Shown: positions 24,332 through 33,768, numbered from the stretch's first letter. The stretch is 64,000 bases of DNA from Bradyrhizobium glycinis (GCF_016031655.1 NZ_JACCHQ010000024.1:62001-126000), one strand, 5' to 3'. The notes: generated by a model from the letters alone, not told the origin. A program made the numbers and translations.

Positions 24332-25123
24332 ATGCCCAAGACCGAACAGGCTGGCCTGACGCCCCATCAGATCCAGACCTTCATCGACGACGGTTTCGCC
24401 AAACTGGAGAGTGCCTTCAGCGCCGACCTTGCCAAGCAATGCAGGGACGAACTGTGGGCGGATATCGGCTTGTCGCCGGACGAGCCCGAACATTGGACCC
24501 AGCCCGTTGTCCGGGTAGCGTCCAAGGCAACGCCCCCCTTCATTGAAGCCGCGAATACGCCGCTTCTGCACAAGGCCTATGATCAGCTCGTCGGCGAAGG
24601 GCGCTGGTTTGCGCCCAGGGGCCTCGGTACCTTTCCGATCCGCTTCCCGTCATCGCAATCGCCGGGCGATGACGGCTGGCATGTGGACATGAGCTTCGGC
24701 ACCGCCGTTCCGGATTTCATGGAATGGCGTGCCAATGTGAAGAGCAGCGGGCGTGCGCTGCTGATGCTCTTCCTGTTGTCGGATGTCGGAAACGATGATG
24801 CGCCCACGCGAATCCGGAAAGGCTCGCATGCGGCCATCGCGCGGGAGCTACTGCCCTATGGCGAGGCGGGCGCAACCCTCCGGCAGCTTGCTGCCGGCGA
24901 CTGGGCGTCGACGAAGGATTGCGAGGTTGAACTTGCGACCGGCAAGGCAGGCACCGTCTATCTGTGCCACCCGTTCCTTGTTCACGCCGCGCAACCCCAC
25001 CGCGGGAAACGGCCGCGCTTCATGGCACAGCCTCCGCTGCTGCCGCAGCGCGCGTTCGATCCGGCGCTGCCACCTTCGCCCGTTCAGATCGCGATCCGGC
25101 GGGCTTGCGGACTGACGGTCTAG
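24332..25123 (+). CDS. Phytanoyl-CoA dioxygenase (PhyH) family protein
   Basis: A 263-residue Fe(II)/2-oxoglutarate-dependent oxygenase. Likely iron ligands are H117 and D119 in HVDMSF and a distal histidine, H218 or H222, in VHAAQPHRGKRPRF, whose arginines would hold 2-oxoglutarate. The N-terminus (IQTFIDDGFAKLE) is typical of the family. The start has GGAGAG upstream. A structured leader precedes it and a hairpin terminator follows, so it is a single-gene unit. The substrate is unknown. Confidence 0.85.
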   Translation: MPKTEQAGLTPHQIQTFIDDGFAKLESAFSADLAKQCRDELWADIGLSPDEPEHWTQPVVRVASKATPPFIEAANTPLLHKAYDQLVGEGRWFAPRGLGTFPIRFPSSQSPGDDGWHVDMSFGTAVPDFMEWRANVKSSGRALLMLFLLSDVGNDDAPTRIRKGSHAAIARELLPYGEAGATLRQLAAGDWASTKDCEVELATGKAGTVYLCHPFLVHAAQPHRGKRPRFMAQPPLLPQRAFDPALPPSPVQIAIRRACGLTV

Positions 25124-25130
25124 GCGGATG

Positions 25131-25161
25131 ACATCCGGGACCTCTGTTGGGTCCCGGATGT
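25131..25161. terminator. Hairpin between convergent genes
   Basis: ACATCCGGGACC (25131-25142) and GGTCCCGGATGT (25150-25161) form a perfect 12-base stem with a 7-base loop, 7 bases after the dioxygenase stop and 15 before the end of the convergent binding-protein gene. It could serve both directions. Confidence 0.65.
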
Positions 25162-25175
25162 TGCTGGTTTCCAGG

Positions 25176-26195
25176 CTATTGCACCTCGATGTTCGCGTCC
25201 TTGACCAGCTTGCGCCAGCGTTCCTCCTCCTGCCGAACGTAGCGGTCGAGCTCTTCGGGCGCGCTGCCGACCATGATGAGGCCTTCGTTGGTCGACAGCT
25301 GCTTGAAGGCACCGGACCGAATGGCCTTCGCGATCGCCTGGGCAAGGCGCGCAATCACCGGAGCGGGCGTCTTGGCCGGCGCGTACAATCCGTACCAGGA
25401 CTCGGCGGCGTAGCCGGGCAATCCGGCCTCCGAAACGGTCGGCAATTGCGGGAACGCGGCCGAACGCTCGGCCGAGGTGACGGCCAAGGCGCGGAGCTGC
25501 CCCGCCGCCACCAGCGACGCGGCGCTCGCCACGGTGGTGAACATCACGTCGATCTGCCCCCCTAAGAGATCGCTGATCGCAGGCGCCGCGCCCTTGTAGG
25601 GGACCGCCGTCATCTTGACGTTCGCCATGGCATTGAACAGCTCGCCGGCGAGATGGGCCGAGGTGCCGATGCCGAACGTGCCGAAATTGAGCTTGCCCGG
25701 CCTGGCCTTGGCTTCAGCGATCAGATCGGAGATCGAGTTGATCTTGGACGTGGGGTTGACGACGACGACATTGAAGGACCGCGCGATCAACGACACCGCA
25801 GCGAAATCCTTGTGCGGATCGAACGGCAGCTTGTTGTAGAGGCTCGGGTTGACCGCGTGCGCGAACGTCGCCAGCAGCAGCGAATAGCCGTCAGGCTCGC
25901 TCGTCGCCACCGTCTGGGTTCCGACGATCGTCCCGGCGCCCGGCTTGTTCTCGATGATGACGGGCTTGCCGAGGTCCGTTTGAATTTCCTGGGCGGTCGT
26001 TCGCGCGACAATGTCGGTCCCGCCGCCGGCCGCGAAGGGCACCACGATCTTGACGATCTTCTCGGGATACTCGGCCCGCGCCGGCGCAGCGCTCAATCCC
26101 GCCACCGCCAGCAACGCCGACGAGACGAGAACGGCGGAGCGCGGCCAACCCCTCCGTGCAGCGCGGTCGCGACTGATGATCTTGCCGATTGCCAT
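25176..26195 (-). CDS. Tripartite tricarboxylate transporter (TTT) substrate-binding protein, Bug family
   Basis: A 339-residue periplasmic protein from ATG 26195, which has GGGAGGTC upstream. An Arg-rich start and hydrophobic core ending SAAPARAEYP form the export signal. The mature protein has the family pattern IVVPFAAGGGTDIVART and ENKPGAGTIVGTQTVA. These proteins capture carboxylates for TctAB permeases, which are not encoded nearby; orphan Bug proteins are common in rhizobia and related bacteria. It ends a minus-strand run with acyl-CoA synthetase and hydratase genes, suggesting uptake of an organic acid that is then degraded. Confidence 0.9.
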   Translation of the reverse strand: MAIGKIISRDRAARRGWPRSAVLVSSALLAVAGLSAAPARAEYPEKIVKIVVPFAAGGGTDIVARTTAQEIQTDLGKPVIIENKPGAGTIVGTQTVATSEPDGYSLLLATFAHAVNPSLYNKLPFDPHKDFAAVSLIARSFNVVVVNPTSKINSISDLIAEAKARPGKLNFGTFGIGTSAHLAGELFNAMANVKMTAVPYKGAAPAISDLLGGQIDVMFTTVASAASLVAAGQLRALAVTSAERSAAFPQLPTVSEAGLPGYAAESWYGLYAPAKTPAPVIARLAQAIAKAIRSGAFKQLSTNEGLIMVGSAPEELDRYVRQEEERWRKLVKDANIEVQ

Positions 26196-26304
26196 GCGGA
26201 CCTCCCATCCGGCTCTTTTCGGGTTATTCAACGAGGCTTGTTGTTTCGACGAACGCAGCCGCCTGCCATCTTGCGCGTTCTTGGCAAGCGACAGCGGTGC
26301 GGCT

Positions 26305-28398
26305 TCATTTGCTTGCGCCCAGAACAGCCAGTCCGTCGGCCGCCTTCACGCCCTGGCCGGCCGGCAGCACGAAGACCGGATTGATCTCGGCCTCGAGGAG
26401 CCGGTCGCCGAGCTGCGCGACCATCTGCGAGAAAGCGACGATCGCTGCTGCGAGCGCTTCGACATCGCATTTCGGCCGGCCGCGGAAGCCGTCCAGCAAC
26501 GGCCATGTGACGAGGTCGCGCGCCATCGCGCGCGCCTCGGTGAGGCCGAGGCCGCCTTCCGGCGGCAGCAGGCGCATCGTGGTGTCCTTGAACAGCTCGG
26601 CGGCGACGCCGCCCATGCCGAGGAGGATGGCGACGCCCAAGGCATCCCGGTGCATCCCGAGGATGATTTCGATGCCGCCTGAAATCATCTCCTGAACCAG
26701 GAATTGCTCGGGCCGCTTCCCGGTCCTTGTCTCGACTTCGTCGGCCATCGCCGTCAGCCGGCCGCCAATGGTCTCGGCTGTCAGGTTGACCGCGACGCCG
26801 CCGACGTCGCTCTTGTGCGCGATCTCGCGCGAGAGAATCTTGAGCACGACTTTGCCGCCGAAGTCTCGCGCCGCCCGTTCCGCGTCTTCAGCCGTTGCGA
26901 CCACCTGCTCTGCAGCGATCAGAATACCAAAGCGGGCGAACAACGCCTTGGCCTGTGCTTCGTCCAGCGATCCCGCCGGGAGATCGGTGATGTCGACGGC
27001 CGCCCCAGCCGAGCCGGACGTCGGGACCTGCTCGGACATTCCGGCCTGCAACAATCCGTCGAGCGCAGCGGCACAGCTTTCGGCGGAGGTATAGGCGGGG
27101 ACGCCTCGTTGCGTGAGGACGGAGACCGCGTCGGGCGCGTCAGGGCTCACATAGGCAATGACGGGCTTGCCGCTGAGCGGCAGGCAGTCGTAGATGGCGT
27201 CGGCCATCAGCGCCGGCGAACCCACGGCTGACGAGCCGGCGATGACGACCAGCGCATCGTAGGACGGGCTGGCGAGCAGGATGCGGATTGCGGCGCGCAG
27301 CAGATCCGGCTGTAGGCCGGCCAGGGTCACGTCGATCGGGTTGCGGTCGAGCATGGCGTGCGATCCCGACTGCAAGGCGCGGAGTTGCGCGGCCGTATCC
27401 GCGTCGGGAGCGGGCGTTGCGAAGCCTGCGACGCCCAGACTGTCGGACACGATGGTGCCGGCGCCGCCGGTCGAGGTAAGGATCGCCACGCGCCGGCCGG
27501 AAAGTTTCCGTCCTGCGGCAAGCGCTGCCGGAATGTCGAGCAGGTCTTCGAACGTATTCGCGCGGATCACGCCGAGCTGCCTGAACAAGGAATCGTACAT
27601 GCGGTCGGAGCCTGCGAGCGCGCCCGTGTGCGAGATAGCCGCCTTTGCGCCCGCTTCCGATCGCCCGATCTTGAAGGCGACGATTGGCTTGCCGGCACCT
27701 CGTGCCTTGAGCACCGCCTCGCGGAAGCGGGCCGGATTGCGGATCGCCTCGATGTAGAGCGCGATGACCTTGGTCGCATTGTCGTCGGCGAGAAAGTCGA
27801 TGAAATCAGCGAGTTCGAGATCGGCTTCGTTGCTGGTCGACACCAGCTTCGACAGCCCGACCCCGCGCGCCGCGGCGCGCGACAAGATGGCGCCGAGAAT
27901 GCCTCCGCTCTGCGAGACCAACGCGACCGGACCTGCCGGAAAATGGTCCATGGCCAGCGCGCCCGAGGCCGACAGCACAATATTGTCGGTGAGATTGACG
28001 AGGCCGATCGTGTTCGGCCCGAGCAGGCGCATGGATCCGGCGGCTTGCATCAGCTGCTGCTGGCGCGCGGCGCCTTCCGCTCCCGTTTCGGTGAAGCCGC
28101 TGGCGAGAACGATCGCCGCGGCAGCCCCGCGCGCGGACAATTCGCGCACCGCGACGTGGGCGCGTTCGGCGCCGAGCAGGACGAGGCCGACGTCAGGCAC
28201 GTCGGGCAGCGAGGCGACGTCGGCGTAGCAGGCGAGACCGCCGATTTCCTTGACCTTCGGGTTGACCGGATAGATCGCTCCCGCGAAGCCGTGCTTCCGG
28301 AGATAGGAGACCGGTCGCCCCGAGGTCTTGCCCGGGTCCGCCGATGCACCGATCACGGCGATGCTGCGCGGCCGGATCAGGCGTTCGATCGCACTCAT
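26305..28398 (-). CDS. NDP-forming acyl-CoA synthetase (acetate-CoA ligase family)
   Basis: A 697-residue fused protein: a CoA-binding Rossmann domain (residues 1-130, VIGASADPGKTSGRP), a succinyl-CoA-ligase-like middle with the phosphohistidine motif AISHTGALAGSD, and a C-terminal ATP-grasp domain (about 480-697, VVLKILSREIAHKSDVGGV). It should activate a carboxylic acid to its CoA thioester with ATP giving ADP. Its start is 3 bases from the stop of the enoyl-CoA hydratase gene, so the two are cotranscribed; the binding-protein gene follows. The acid is unknown. Confidence 0.88.
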   Translation of the reverse strand: MSAIERLIRPRSIAVIGASADPGKTSGRPVSYLRKHGFAGAIYPVNPKVKEIGGLACYADVASLPDVPDVGLVLLGAERAHVAVRELSARGAAAAIVLASGFTETGAEGAARQQQLMQAAGSMRLLGPNTIGLVNLTDNIVLSASGALAMDHFPAGPVALVSQSGGILGAILSRAAARGVGLSKLVSTSNEADLELADFIDFLADDNATKVIALYIEAIRNPARFREAVLKARGAGKPIVAFKIGRSEAGAKAAISHTGALAGSDRMYDSLFRQLGVIRANTFEDLLDIPAALAAGRKLSGRRVAILTSTGGAGTIVSDSLGVAGFATPAPDADTAAQLRALQSGSHAMLDRNPIDVTLAGLQPDLLRAAIRILLASPSYDALVVIAGSSAVGSPALMADAIYDCLPLSGKPVIAYVSPDAPDAVSVLTQRGVPAYTSAESCAAALDGLLQAGMSEQVPTSGSAGAAVDITDLPAGSLDEAQAKALFARFGILIAAEQVVATAEDAERAARDFGGKVVLKILSREIAHKSDVGGVAVNLTAETIGGRLTAMADEVETRTGKRPEQFLVQEMISGGIEIILGMHRDALGVAILLGMGGVAAELFKDTTMRLLPPEGGLGLTEARAMARDLVTWPLLDGFRGRPKCDVEALAAAIVAFSQMVAQLGDRLLEAEINPVFVLPAGQGVKAADGLAVLGASK

Positions 28399-28401
28399 CG
28401 C

Positions 28402-29193
28402 TCAACCCTTCGCCGAGGATTGCGCGAGGAACGCCGCCACGGCCTCGCGATGCTCGGCGCTGGTGTAGCAGATGGCCTGCGCCTGGCTGCCCAGATTGAA
28501 GATATCGTGCGCGGAATGCTCGAACGTCTCGTTCAGGATCTTCTTGCCGAGCGCGAGCGCGGTGGCAGACCCTTGAGCCAGTTCCGCTGCCCAGGCCTGT
28601 GCGGCCGACAGCAGCTCGGTCGCGGCCACCTTGCGATCGACGATGCCGAGCGCGAGCGCTTCGTCGGCCTCGACGACGCGGCCGGTGAAGATCAGCTCCT
28701 TGGCCCTGGCAAGCCCGACCCGGCGCGGCAGGAAATACAGCCCGCCGCCATCGGGGATCAAGCCGCGCTTGATGTAGGACCAGGTGAATTTCGATCGCTC
28801 CGTGCCCATGACGAAGTCGCAGGCGAGCGCGGTGTCGGCGCCGAGGCCCGCCGCGGCGCCGTTGACGGCGGCGATGGTCGGTTTCGGCAGACCCAGCAGC
28901 AGCGACTGCACATGATGCACGCCCTGCTGACGACTCCATCCGTTGAATGCGACTTCGCCCTGCGGCGCTTCGAGCCGGCGCTTCATGCCGGCGATGTCGC
29001 CGCCGGCACAGAAGGCGTTGCCGCGCCCGGTCAGCACCAGCGCCTTGATCGCCCTGTCGCGGGACACGGTTTCCAGCGCGCCTGAGAACTCGGCGCGCAT
29101 CTCGTCGCTCATGGCATTGCGCCGGTCCGGCCGGTTGAAGGCGATCGTCGCAATTCCGTCCTCGACGGAAAATTCGATGAGCTGATAGGCCAT
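28402..29193 (-). CDS. Enoyl-CoA hydratase/isomerase family protein
   Basis: A 263-residue crotonase-fold protein from ATG 29193, which is preceded by CAGGAG; a longer frame from 29514 is rejected as it would cross the operator and the divergent regulator. Oxyanion-hole segments are FCAGGDIAGM and GAAAGLGADTALACDF. It should hydrate or isomerise an acyl-CoA made by the synthetase encoded next to it. It is first in the minus-strand operon, divergent from an IclR regulator. Confidence 0.9.
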   Translation of the reverse strand: MAYQLIEFSVEDGIATIAFNRPDRRNAMSDEMRAEFSGALETVSRDRAIKALVLTGRGNAFCAGGDIAGMKRRLEAPQGEVAFNGWSRQQGVHHVQSLLLGLPKPTIAAVNGAAAGLGADTALACDFVMGTERSKFTWSYIKRGLIPDGGGLYFLPRRVGLARAKELIFTGRVVEADEALALGIVDRKVAATELLSAAQAWAAELAQGSATALALGKKILNETFEHSAHDIFNLGSQAQAICYTSAEHREAVAAFLAQSSAKG

Positions 29194-29342
29194 GGCAAAC
29201 TCCTGGGAGTCGGATCGGTCGGCGCGCGACGAATGATCGGCGCGAGCTCCGCAACTGCGGTTTCCTCGTCGAGCCGTGCGCAGCCCGGCATTATTCTTTC
29301 CGCTGCCTATAGCGGCTTGCAGCCAACCGAACATCCCCTTAA

Positions 29343-29357
29343 TTCCACTTAGTGGAA
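29343..29357. promoter_or_regulatory. Palindromic operator candidate for the IclR regulator
   Basis: TTCCACT-T-AGTGGAA is a perfect 15-base palindrome in the 182-base gap between the divergent hydratase and IclR genes. IclR-family proteins often bind such short TTCCA...TGGAA dyads. It lies 18 bases before the regulator's start, well placed for autoregulation, and about 150 bases before the hydratase start. Confidence 0.6.
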
Positions 29358-29375
29358 ACGCCCGGGAGAGCGAAG

Positions 29376-30155
29376 ATGGCGCGCAGATATGCGGGCGGGG
29401 TCGACGGCAACCGTTCGCTCGAACGGGGCATCGAGATCCTCCGGGCGTTCCGCCCCGGCGTCGATACGCTGGGCAACGGCGAGATCGCGGAGCGAACAGG
29501 CTTGCCGCGATCAACCGTCAGTCGGCTGACCCGGACGCTGGTCAATTCCGGAATGCTCGACGAAGTCCGCAGCGAGCGGGCCTACCGCCTTGCCGCATCG
29601 GTCATCAGCATCGGTCACGCCATGCGGACGGGATCGCCCGTGCTCAACGCGATCGGCCCGATGATGCGGGCGGAATCGGCCAGGCGCCGGCTGAACGTCG
29701 GGCTCGCGACTGCGGACAGGACCATGATGGTTTACCTGGAGTCGATCCGTTACAGCCCGCGCGCGGCGCTGCGCAATGTGGTCGCCGGCCAGCAGGTGCC
29801 GATGGAGCTGACGTCGCTGGGCCGCGCCTACCTCGCCGGCATTACAGAGACTGAGCGCGAGCGATTGCTGAAGCAGTTCAAGCGGCGCAGCGCTGCTGCG
29901 ACCAGGGCGCTGCTGGCAGAGGTCAGGCGATCGATCAGCGCCGTCGAACGCGACGGCTATTGCGCGGTGTCGTGGCAGCCCGCCGTTCTCGCGGTCGCAA
30001 CACCCATCGTGCTCGACGGCCTTCCGGTCTACGCGCTCAACATGAGTCTGCAGAACGTCGAGCGCTCCGACGCGCTGGCGAGCGAGCTCGGCGCATACCT
30101 CAACGCGTTCGCGGCAAAGTGCAAGGAGGTGCTGGGAGACCGTGAACCGAAATGA
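29376..30155 (+). CDS. IclR-family transcriptional regulator
   Basis: A 259-residue protein from ATG 29376, preceded by GGGAGAG; an ATG at 29352 overlaps the palindromic operator and is less likely. An N-terminal winged helix (RSLERGIEILRAF through RTGLPRSTVSRLTRTL) precedes a C-terminal IclR effector domain (about 85-259). It is divergent from the hydratase/synthetase/binding-protein operon and presumably represses it until an organic acid or CoA-ester is present. Confidence 0.92.
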   Translation: MARRYAGGVDGNRSLERGIEILRAFRPGVDTLGNGEIAERTGLPRSTVSRLTRTLVNSGMLDEVRSERAYRLAASVISIGHAMRTGSPVLNAIGPMMRAESARRRLNVGLATADRTMMVYLESIRYSPRAALRNVVAGQQVPMELTSLGRAYLAGITETERERLLKQFKRRSAAATRALLAEVRRSISAVERDGYCAVSWQPAVLAVATPIVLDGLPVYALNMSLQNVERSDALASELGAYLNAFAAKCKEVLGDREPK

Positions 30156-30220
30156 CGCCATGGCCGACGAAGAGGGGTGCTACCTGCATCTTCGTGATGC
30201 CTGCTGCTGTCGAGCGAAAT

Positions 30221-30574
30221 ATGAGAAAGCTGACTTCTTTGACGGTTCTCGTTGCGGCCGTGCCGCTGCTCTCCGCGTGCGGACAGCCGGTGACGGAAGA
30301 CAAGGCCGCTTATGTCGGCGAATGGCACGCCCAGGCGATGGACGTGCAAATCACCAAGGACGGGACCGTCCACTACAAGCGCGTCAGGAAGGACACCGCG
30401 ATCGGCCAGGTCTCGACGACGATCAATGCGCCGCTGCGCCGGTTCGAGGGTGATAATTTCGTCGTTGGAATTCCATTCCTGTCGACGATATTCGAGGTCT
30501 CGAAACCGCCTCACCAGGAGGCGGGAACATGGAAGATGGTGGTCGATGGCGTGGAGCTGACTCGCGCTCGGTAG
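30221..30574 (+). CDS. Small lipoprotein, hypothetical
   Basis: A 117-residue protein from ATG 30221 (an in-frame ATG at 30152 would hide the signal). The type II signal is MRKLTSLTVLVAAVPLLSAC with lipid attachment at C20. The mature part is beta-rich (WHAQAMDVQITKDGTVHYKR; the end WKMVVDGVELTRAR), as in small lipoproteins with a conserved TWxVDG-type end. A 16-base palindrome (CGGGCGCATGCGCCCG, 30614-30629) lies between it and the convergent next gene. Function unknown. Confidence 0.75.
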   Translation: MRKLTSLTVLVAAVPLLSACGQPVTEDKAAYVGEWHAQAMDVQITKDGTVHYKRVRKDTAIGQVSTTINAPLRRFEGDNFVVGIPFLSTIFEVSKPPHQEAGTWKMVVDGVELTRAR

Positions 30575-30647
30575 CGAACCGTTCCTACCGAAATCCCGTT
30601 TCCGGCCGAGCGACGGGCGCATGCGCCCGCAATGCCTCGCAGCACCA

Positions 30648-31550
30648 TCACAGTTTCCCATACACCCGCGCGGCCACCGCCTTGAGGCGCTCGACGGAGC
30701 CGGACTGCGGATGCGGCTTGACCGGGGCGAACAGGATCGAGGCCTGCCTGCCGTTCCTCCAGACATAGATGTTGACGGCGTTGCCGTTGCCCTTGGTGCA
30801 GGAATGCTCGCCGAAGGCTTCGCGGCCGAGCTCGGGTATCGCCACGTGCGTGCAGGGACCCGCCCGCTTCATCATGCCGAGGACGGTGTCGCGCGACATC
30901 GCGATCACTGCGACCGTCATGGTGTTGGCCTCGCGATCGAACATCAGGCAGCTGCCCGCGCCGGTCCGCTGTACCGTCAGCGTGCTGTTGTCGAGAAAGC
31001 CGTCGGCATCGGCGGCCGTGAGCCACTCGCAATTGCCGAACCGCTCGCTGCTCTTGCTCACGTTGGCGACGGCAATTCTTGCGGCTTCGGTGATGGGGCC
31101 GAGCAGCGCATCGTCGGCGCGGCGGCCGATCGGATAGACACTGATCTGCAGAATGTAGTCGCCGGAGAGAGCGACGACCGAGGCCTCCTGGCGCTCGGCG
31201 CCGGCGGCGCTGGTTCCGCCCTGGCCCTCGTCGCCGATGTCAGCCACTGCGCTCAGCTTCATGCGCTCACTGAGCGTCTCGACGAAGGTCGCGTACAATT
31301 CCTTGGCGCGGTCCTTGTCGGGATTGCGGAACACGGACAGCATCATCGTGTCGCCGCGCCCGGCCTGGTAGATGCAGCCGCGGCCGTCCTGGTTCGAGAT
31401 CAGCGTCCATTTGTGCGCCGGCATCGCGCGGGCGAGCTCCTGGGCGCTGATGAACGGGCAGGTCTCGGCTGCGCGCACGGGGAGCACCGGGGCGGCTCCG
31501 ATGGCAAGGAATAAAACGAGGCGGGAGAACAGATAATCGATAATGCGCAT
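30648..31550 (-). CDS. Exported protein with two related cysteine-containing modules, hypothetical
   Basis: A 300-residue protein with a signal peptide (about 1-28, ending PVRAAET). The mature part appears to hold two copies of one module: one with C-x-F near residue 31 and GRGCIYQAG, the other with GNCEWLTAADADGF and GAGSCLMFDR, each followed by a strand of hydrophobic residues. This suggests an internal duplication with a disulfide in each half. Two further cysteines (GPCTHV, HSCTKG) are near the end. No family is recognised. Confidence 0.75.
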   Translation of the reverse strand: MRIIDYLFSRLVLFLAIGAAPVLPVRAAETCPFISAQELARAMPAHKWTLISNQDGRGCIYQAGRGDTMMLSVFRNPDKDRAKELYATFVETLSERMKLSAVADIGDEGQGGTSAAGAERQEASVVALSGDYILQISVYPIGRRADDALLGPITEAARIAVANVSKSSERFGNCEWLTAADADGFLDNSTLTVQRTGAGSCLMFDREANTMTVAVIAMSRDTVLGMMKRAGPCTHVAIPELGREAFGEHSCTKGNGNAVNIYVWRNGRQASILFAPVKPHPQSGSVERLKAVAARVYGKL

Positions 31551-31616
31551 CGGACGAACTTACTATCGAAACGGCGCGCCCGACGAGATGAAACTGAGAA
31601 GCTACACAAAATCCTA

Positions 31617-33482
31617 TTACGCAGCCCCTGGTGCCTTCGCCACCGTCAGGTCCTTTAGGAACTGCTCCATGAGCGGCTTGTTGCCAAACCGGCGATAAGA
31701 GCGCTCTGCCTCCAACGAAAATGTCGGTTGGGCCGCTACCAGGTTTGCCATCGTCAGCTGCGCCGCCTCTATATCACCGCGCCGGCCTTGCAGCGCAGCC
31801 TGGATCAGCAGGCAGTTGGCATCGCGCGGCGCCCTTACAAGGCATTCGGAGATCACGGTAGCCGAGTCATCGCGACGATCAGCGGCGTAAAGAGCCTGGC
31901 CATGCACATAGGCGTAATATTCCGGCGCCATGGGATGAAGGCGACGTGCCCGCTCGGCATTGGCAACGGCGTCCGCGTAGTCCCCGAAACGGACTTGCGC
32001 TTTTGCCAATGCCATCATGCTATCCGGGTCATTGGGATTCAGTTCGACAGCGCGCTTGGCGGCCTGCAAGCCGCCCGCATAATCGCCCTGCACCGCCAGC
32101 CCGAAGCTGATCACCTGATAGCCGAGCGAGAGATTGGGATCGAGGCGCACAGCCTGGCGCGCTTCGCTAAGACCTAGTTCCAGCTCATGCGCTGTCGCCC
32201 GACCATTCGACCTCCTGGCCACATCCGCGATGTAAGTGAGAGCCAACCCCGCACGGGCGGCGGCATAGGCCGGGTCCATTTCCAGCGCGCGCTGATATAG
32301 GCCGCGTGCCTCCATGAGTGCTTCCGCATCCTGGACGCCATGCCGGTATCGATGACGAGCCCGCAGGAGAAGATCGTAAGCCTGAAGGTTGTCGGTCGGA
32401 CGTTGCGCGGCAGCGGCGGCTTCATTTCGGCCGATATACGGCGCGAGCTGAGAGACGATTTCCGTGGTCAGCTCGCTTTGTACGGTGAAGACGTCGGCAA
32501 CCTGCCTGTCGAAGCTGCGCGACCAAAGATGCGCGCCCGATTTCACGTCGATCAGCTGCGCCGAGACGCGAAGCCGGTCCCCCTCGCGGCGCGCGCTGCC
32601 TTCCACCACGTAGGAAACGCCCAGCTTTGCCCCGAGCCTGCGCATATCGCTTTCTTGCCCGCGCACGGCATATGTGGAGTCGCGCGCGATGATCTGAAGC
32701 TCGGAATTCCTTGCAAGCGCCGTGGTCACATCCTCGGTCAGCCCGTCTGCAAAGTACGACTGGTCGCCGCCCATGGTCGCAAAGGGCATGACCGCGACTG
32801 ACGGCCGCGGGTCGGTGCGGGTCTGGTCGGAAAACAGCGCGGCCGGGAGCCGGCTGACCATCGCCGCCAGGGAAAGCGGTTGGATCTGGGTACCGATGAG
32901 GACAAGGGCTACGGCGACGACGCCATACGACCAGCGCGCAGCGGTACCGTGTAGAACGCGCGGGATTTTTCGCCAGCGAGACCACGAGGATTGCGCGCGC
33001 CGGACCCGGTAGACATTAAGACGCTCGGGAATGTTTTTGGCGCGCCTGCGGCCCACACGCGCGAACACGTCGCCGCGATTGCGGTCTGCGGCCATGACGA
33101 CAGCGCCGCTGACAAAGATGCTACCGGGATCGGCCATCGCCTCAAGCCGTGTGGCGACATTAACGCCATCGCCGTACATATCGCCATTATCCTCGATGAC
33201 ATCACCGAGGTTGATGCCTATGCGCAGCTCAAACGGGGCGTTGTCGAACCCTTGCTGGATAGCGGTGCCGGCATCAACGGCTTCGTTGACGCTGGGAAAC
33301 ATCGCCAGAAACCCGTCGCCGGTCTTCTTGAAGATGCGTCCACCATGCTGCGCGACCGTGGGTTCGATCAGATTGTCGAAGACGGTGCACAGCTCTTTAT
33401 AGGTGGAGACCTCGTTTTCGGCCATCATCAGGCTGTAGCTGACGATATCGGCGGCCATGATCGCGGCGAGCTTGCGTTCCAT
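31617..33482 (-). CDS. Class III adenylate cyclase with TolB-like and TPR domains
   Basis: A 621-residue protein from ATG 33482 (AGGGAAA upstream). The N-terminal cyclase domain has both metal aspartates, D12 in AADIVSYS and D56 in KKTGDGFLAMF, and N108/R112 in GVNVATRLE. A membrane segment follows near 180-200. Then comes a TolB/FlgO-like domain (PSVAVMPFATMG, FADGLTEDVTTALA) and several TPR helices from about 370 to 590. This architecture is frequent in Bradyrhizobium, which carries many cyclases; cAMP is the expected product. It stands alone. Confidence 0.9.
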   Translation of the reverse strand: MERKLAAIMAADIVSYSLMMAENEVSTYKELCTVFDNLIEPTVAQHGGRIFKKTGDGFLAMFPSVNEAVDAGTAIQQGFDNAPFELRIGINLGDVIEDNGDMYGDGVNVATRLEAMADPGSIFVSGAVVMAADRNRGDVFARVGRRRAKNIPERLNVYRVRRAQSSWSRWRKIPRVLHGTAARWSYGVVAVALVLIGTQIQPLSLAAMVSRLPAALFSDQTRTDPRPSVAVMPFATMGGDQSYFADGLTEDVTTALARNSELQIIARDSTYAVRGQESDMRRLGAKLGVSYVVEGSARREGDRLRVSAQLIDVKSGAHLWSRSFDRQVADVFTVQSELTTEIVSQLAPYIGRNEAAAAAQRPTDNLQAYDLLLRARHRYRHGVQDAEALMEARGLYQRALEMDPAYAAARAGLALTYIADVARRSNGRATAHELELGLSEARQAVRLDPNLSLGYQVISFGLAVQGDYAGGLQAAKRAVELNPNDPDSMMALAKAQVRFGDYADAVANAERARRLHPMAPEYYAYVHGQALYAADRRDDSATVISECLVRAPRDANCLLIQAALQGRRGDIEAAQLTMANLVAAQPTFSLEAERSYRRFGNKPLMEQFLKDLTVAKAPGAA

Positions 33483-33648
33483 TAACGGTTTCCCTGTACA
33501 GGGGCCAGGCACAAACTGGCATTGCGGACATTCGACGCCAGCTTGAAATTAAACCTTCCGGACCGCATACGGTTATCAACACAGCTCATATATGCGTGAG
33601 TATGAGCCCGTCCGGCGGCGTGCAGGCAGCGGCACTCCGCGCATACGG

Positions 33649-33727
33649 CTGATCAGGAACGCTTCGAACGTCTGCCCCCGCCGCTTCGCAGCCTGATGCT
33701 CCATCCACACGATGAGCGGCTGCAGCT
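33649..33727 (-). pseudogene. Degenerate tRNA-Arg-like sequence
   Basis: The + strand here, from GGAACGCTTCGAACGTC to CTGATGCTCCATCCA, aligns over about 50 bases with the intact tRNA-Arg at 34210-34286, with one indel. On the minus strand the D-stem pair GCTC/GAGC and the T-loop TTCGAAG survive, but the acceptor and anticodon stems no longer pair. It looks like a decayed tRNA copy or the relic of an integration event at a tRNA. Confidence 0.5.
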
Positions 33728-33768
33728 CATGGCGGCGAGGCCGGCGCCGGCTCAGCGCCGGGCCGTCG

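Noticed and set aside
27358..29085. Long + strand frame (575 residues) opposite the acyl-CoA synthetase and hydratase genes
   Set aside because: It is Arg/Asp/Gly-rich without any domain and lies antisense to two well-recognised genes; high-GC codon bias produces such shadows.
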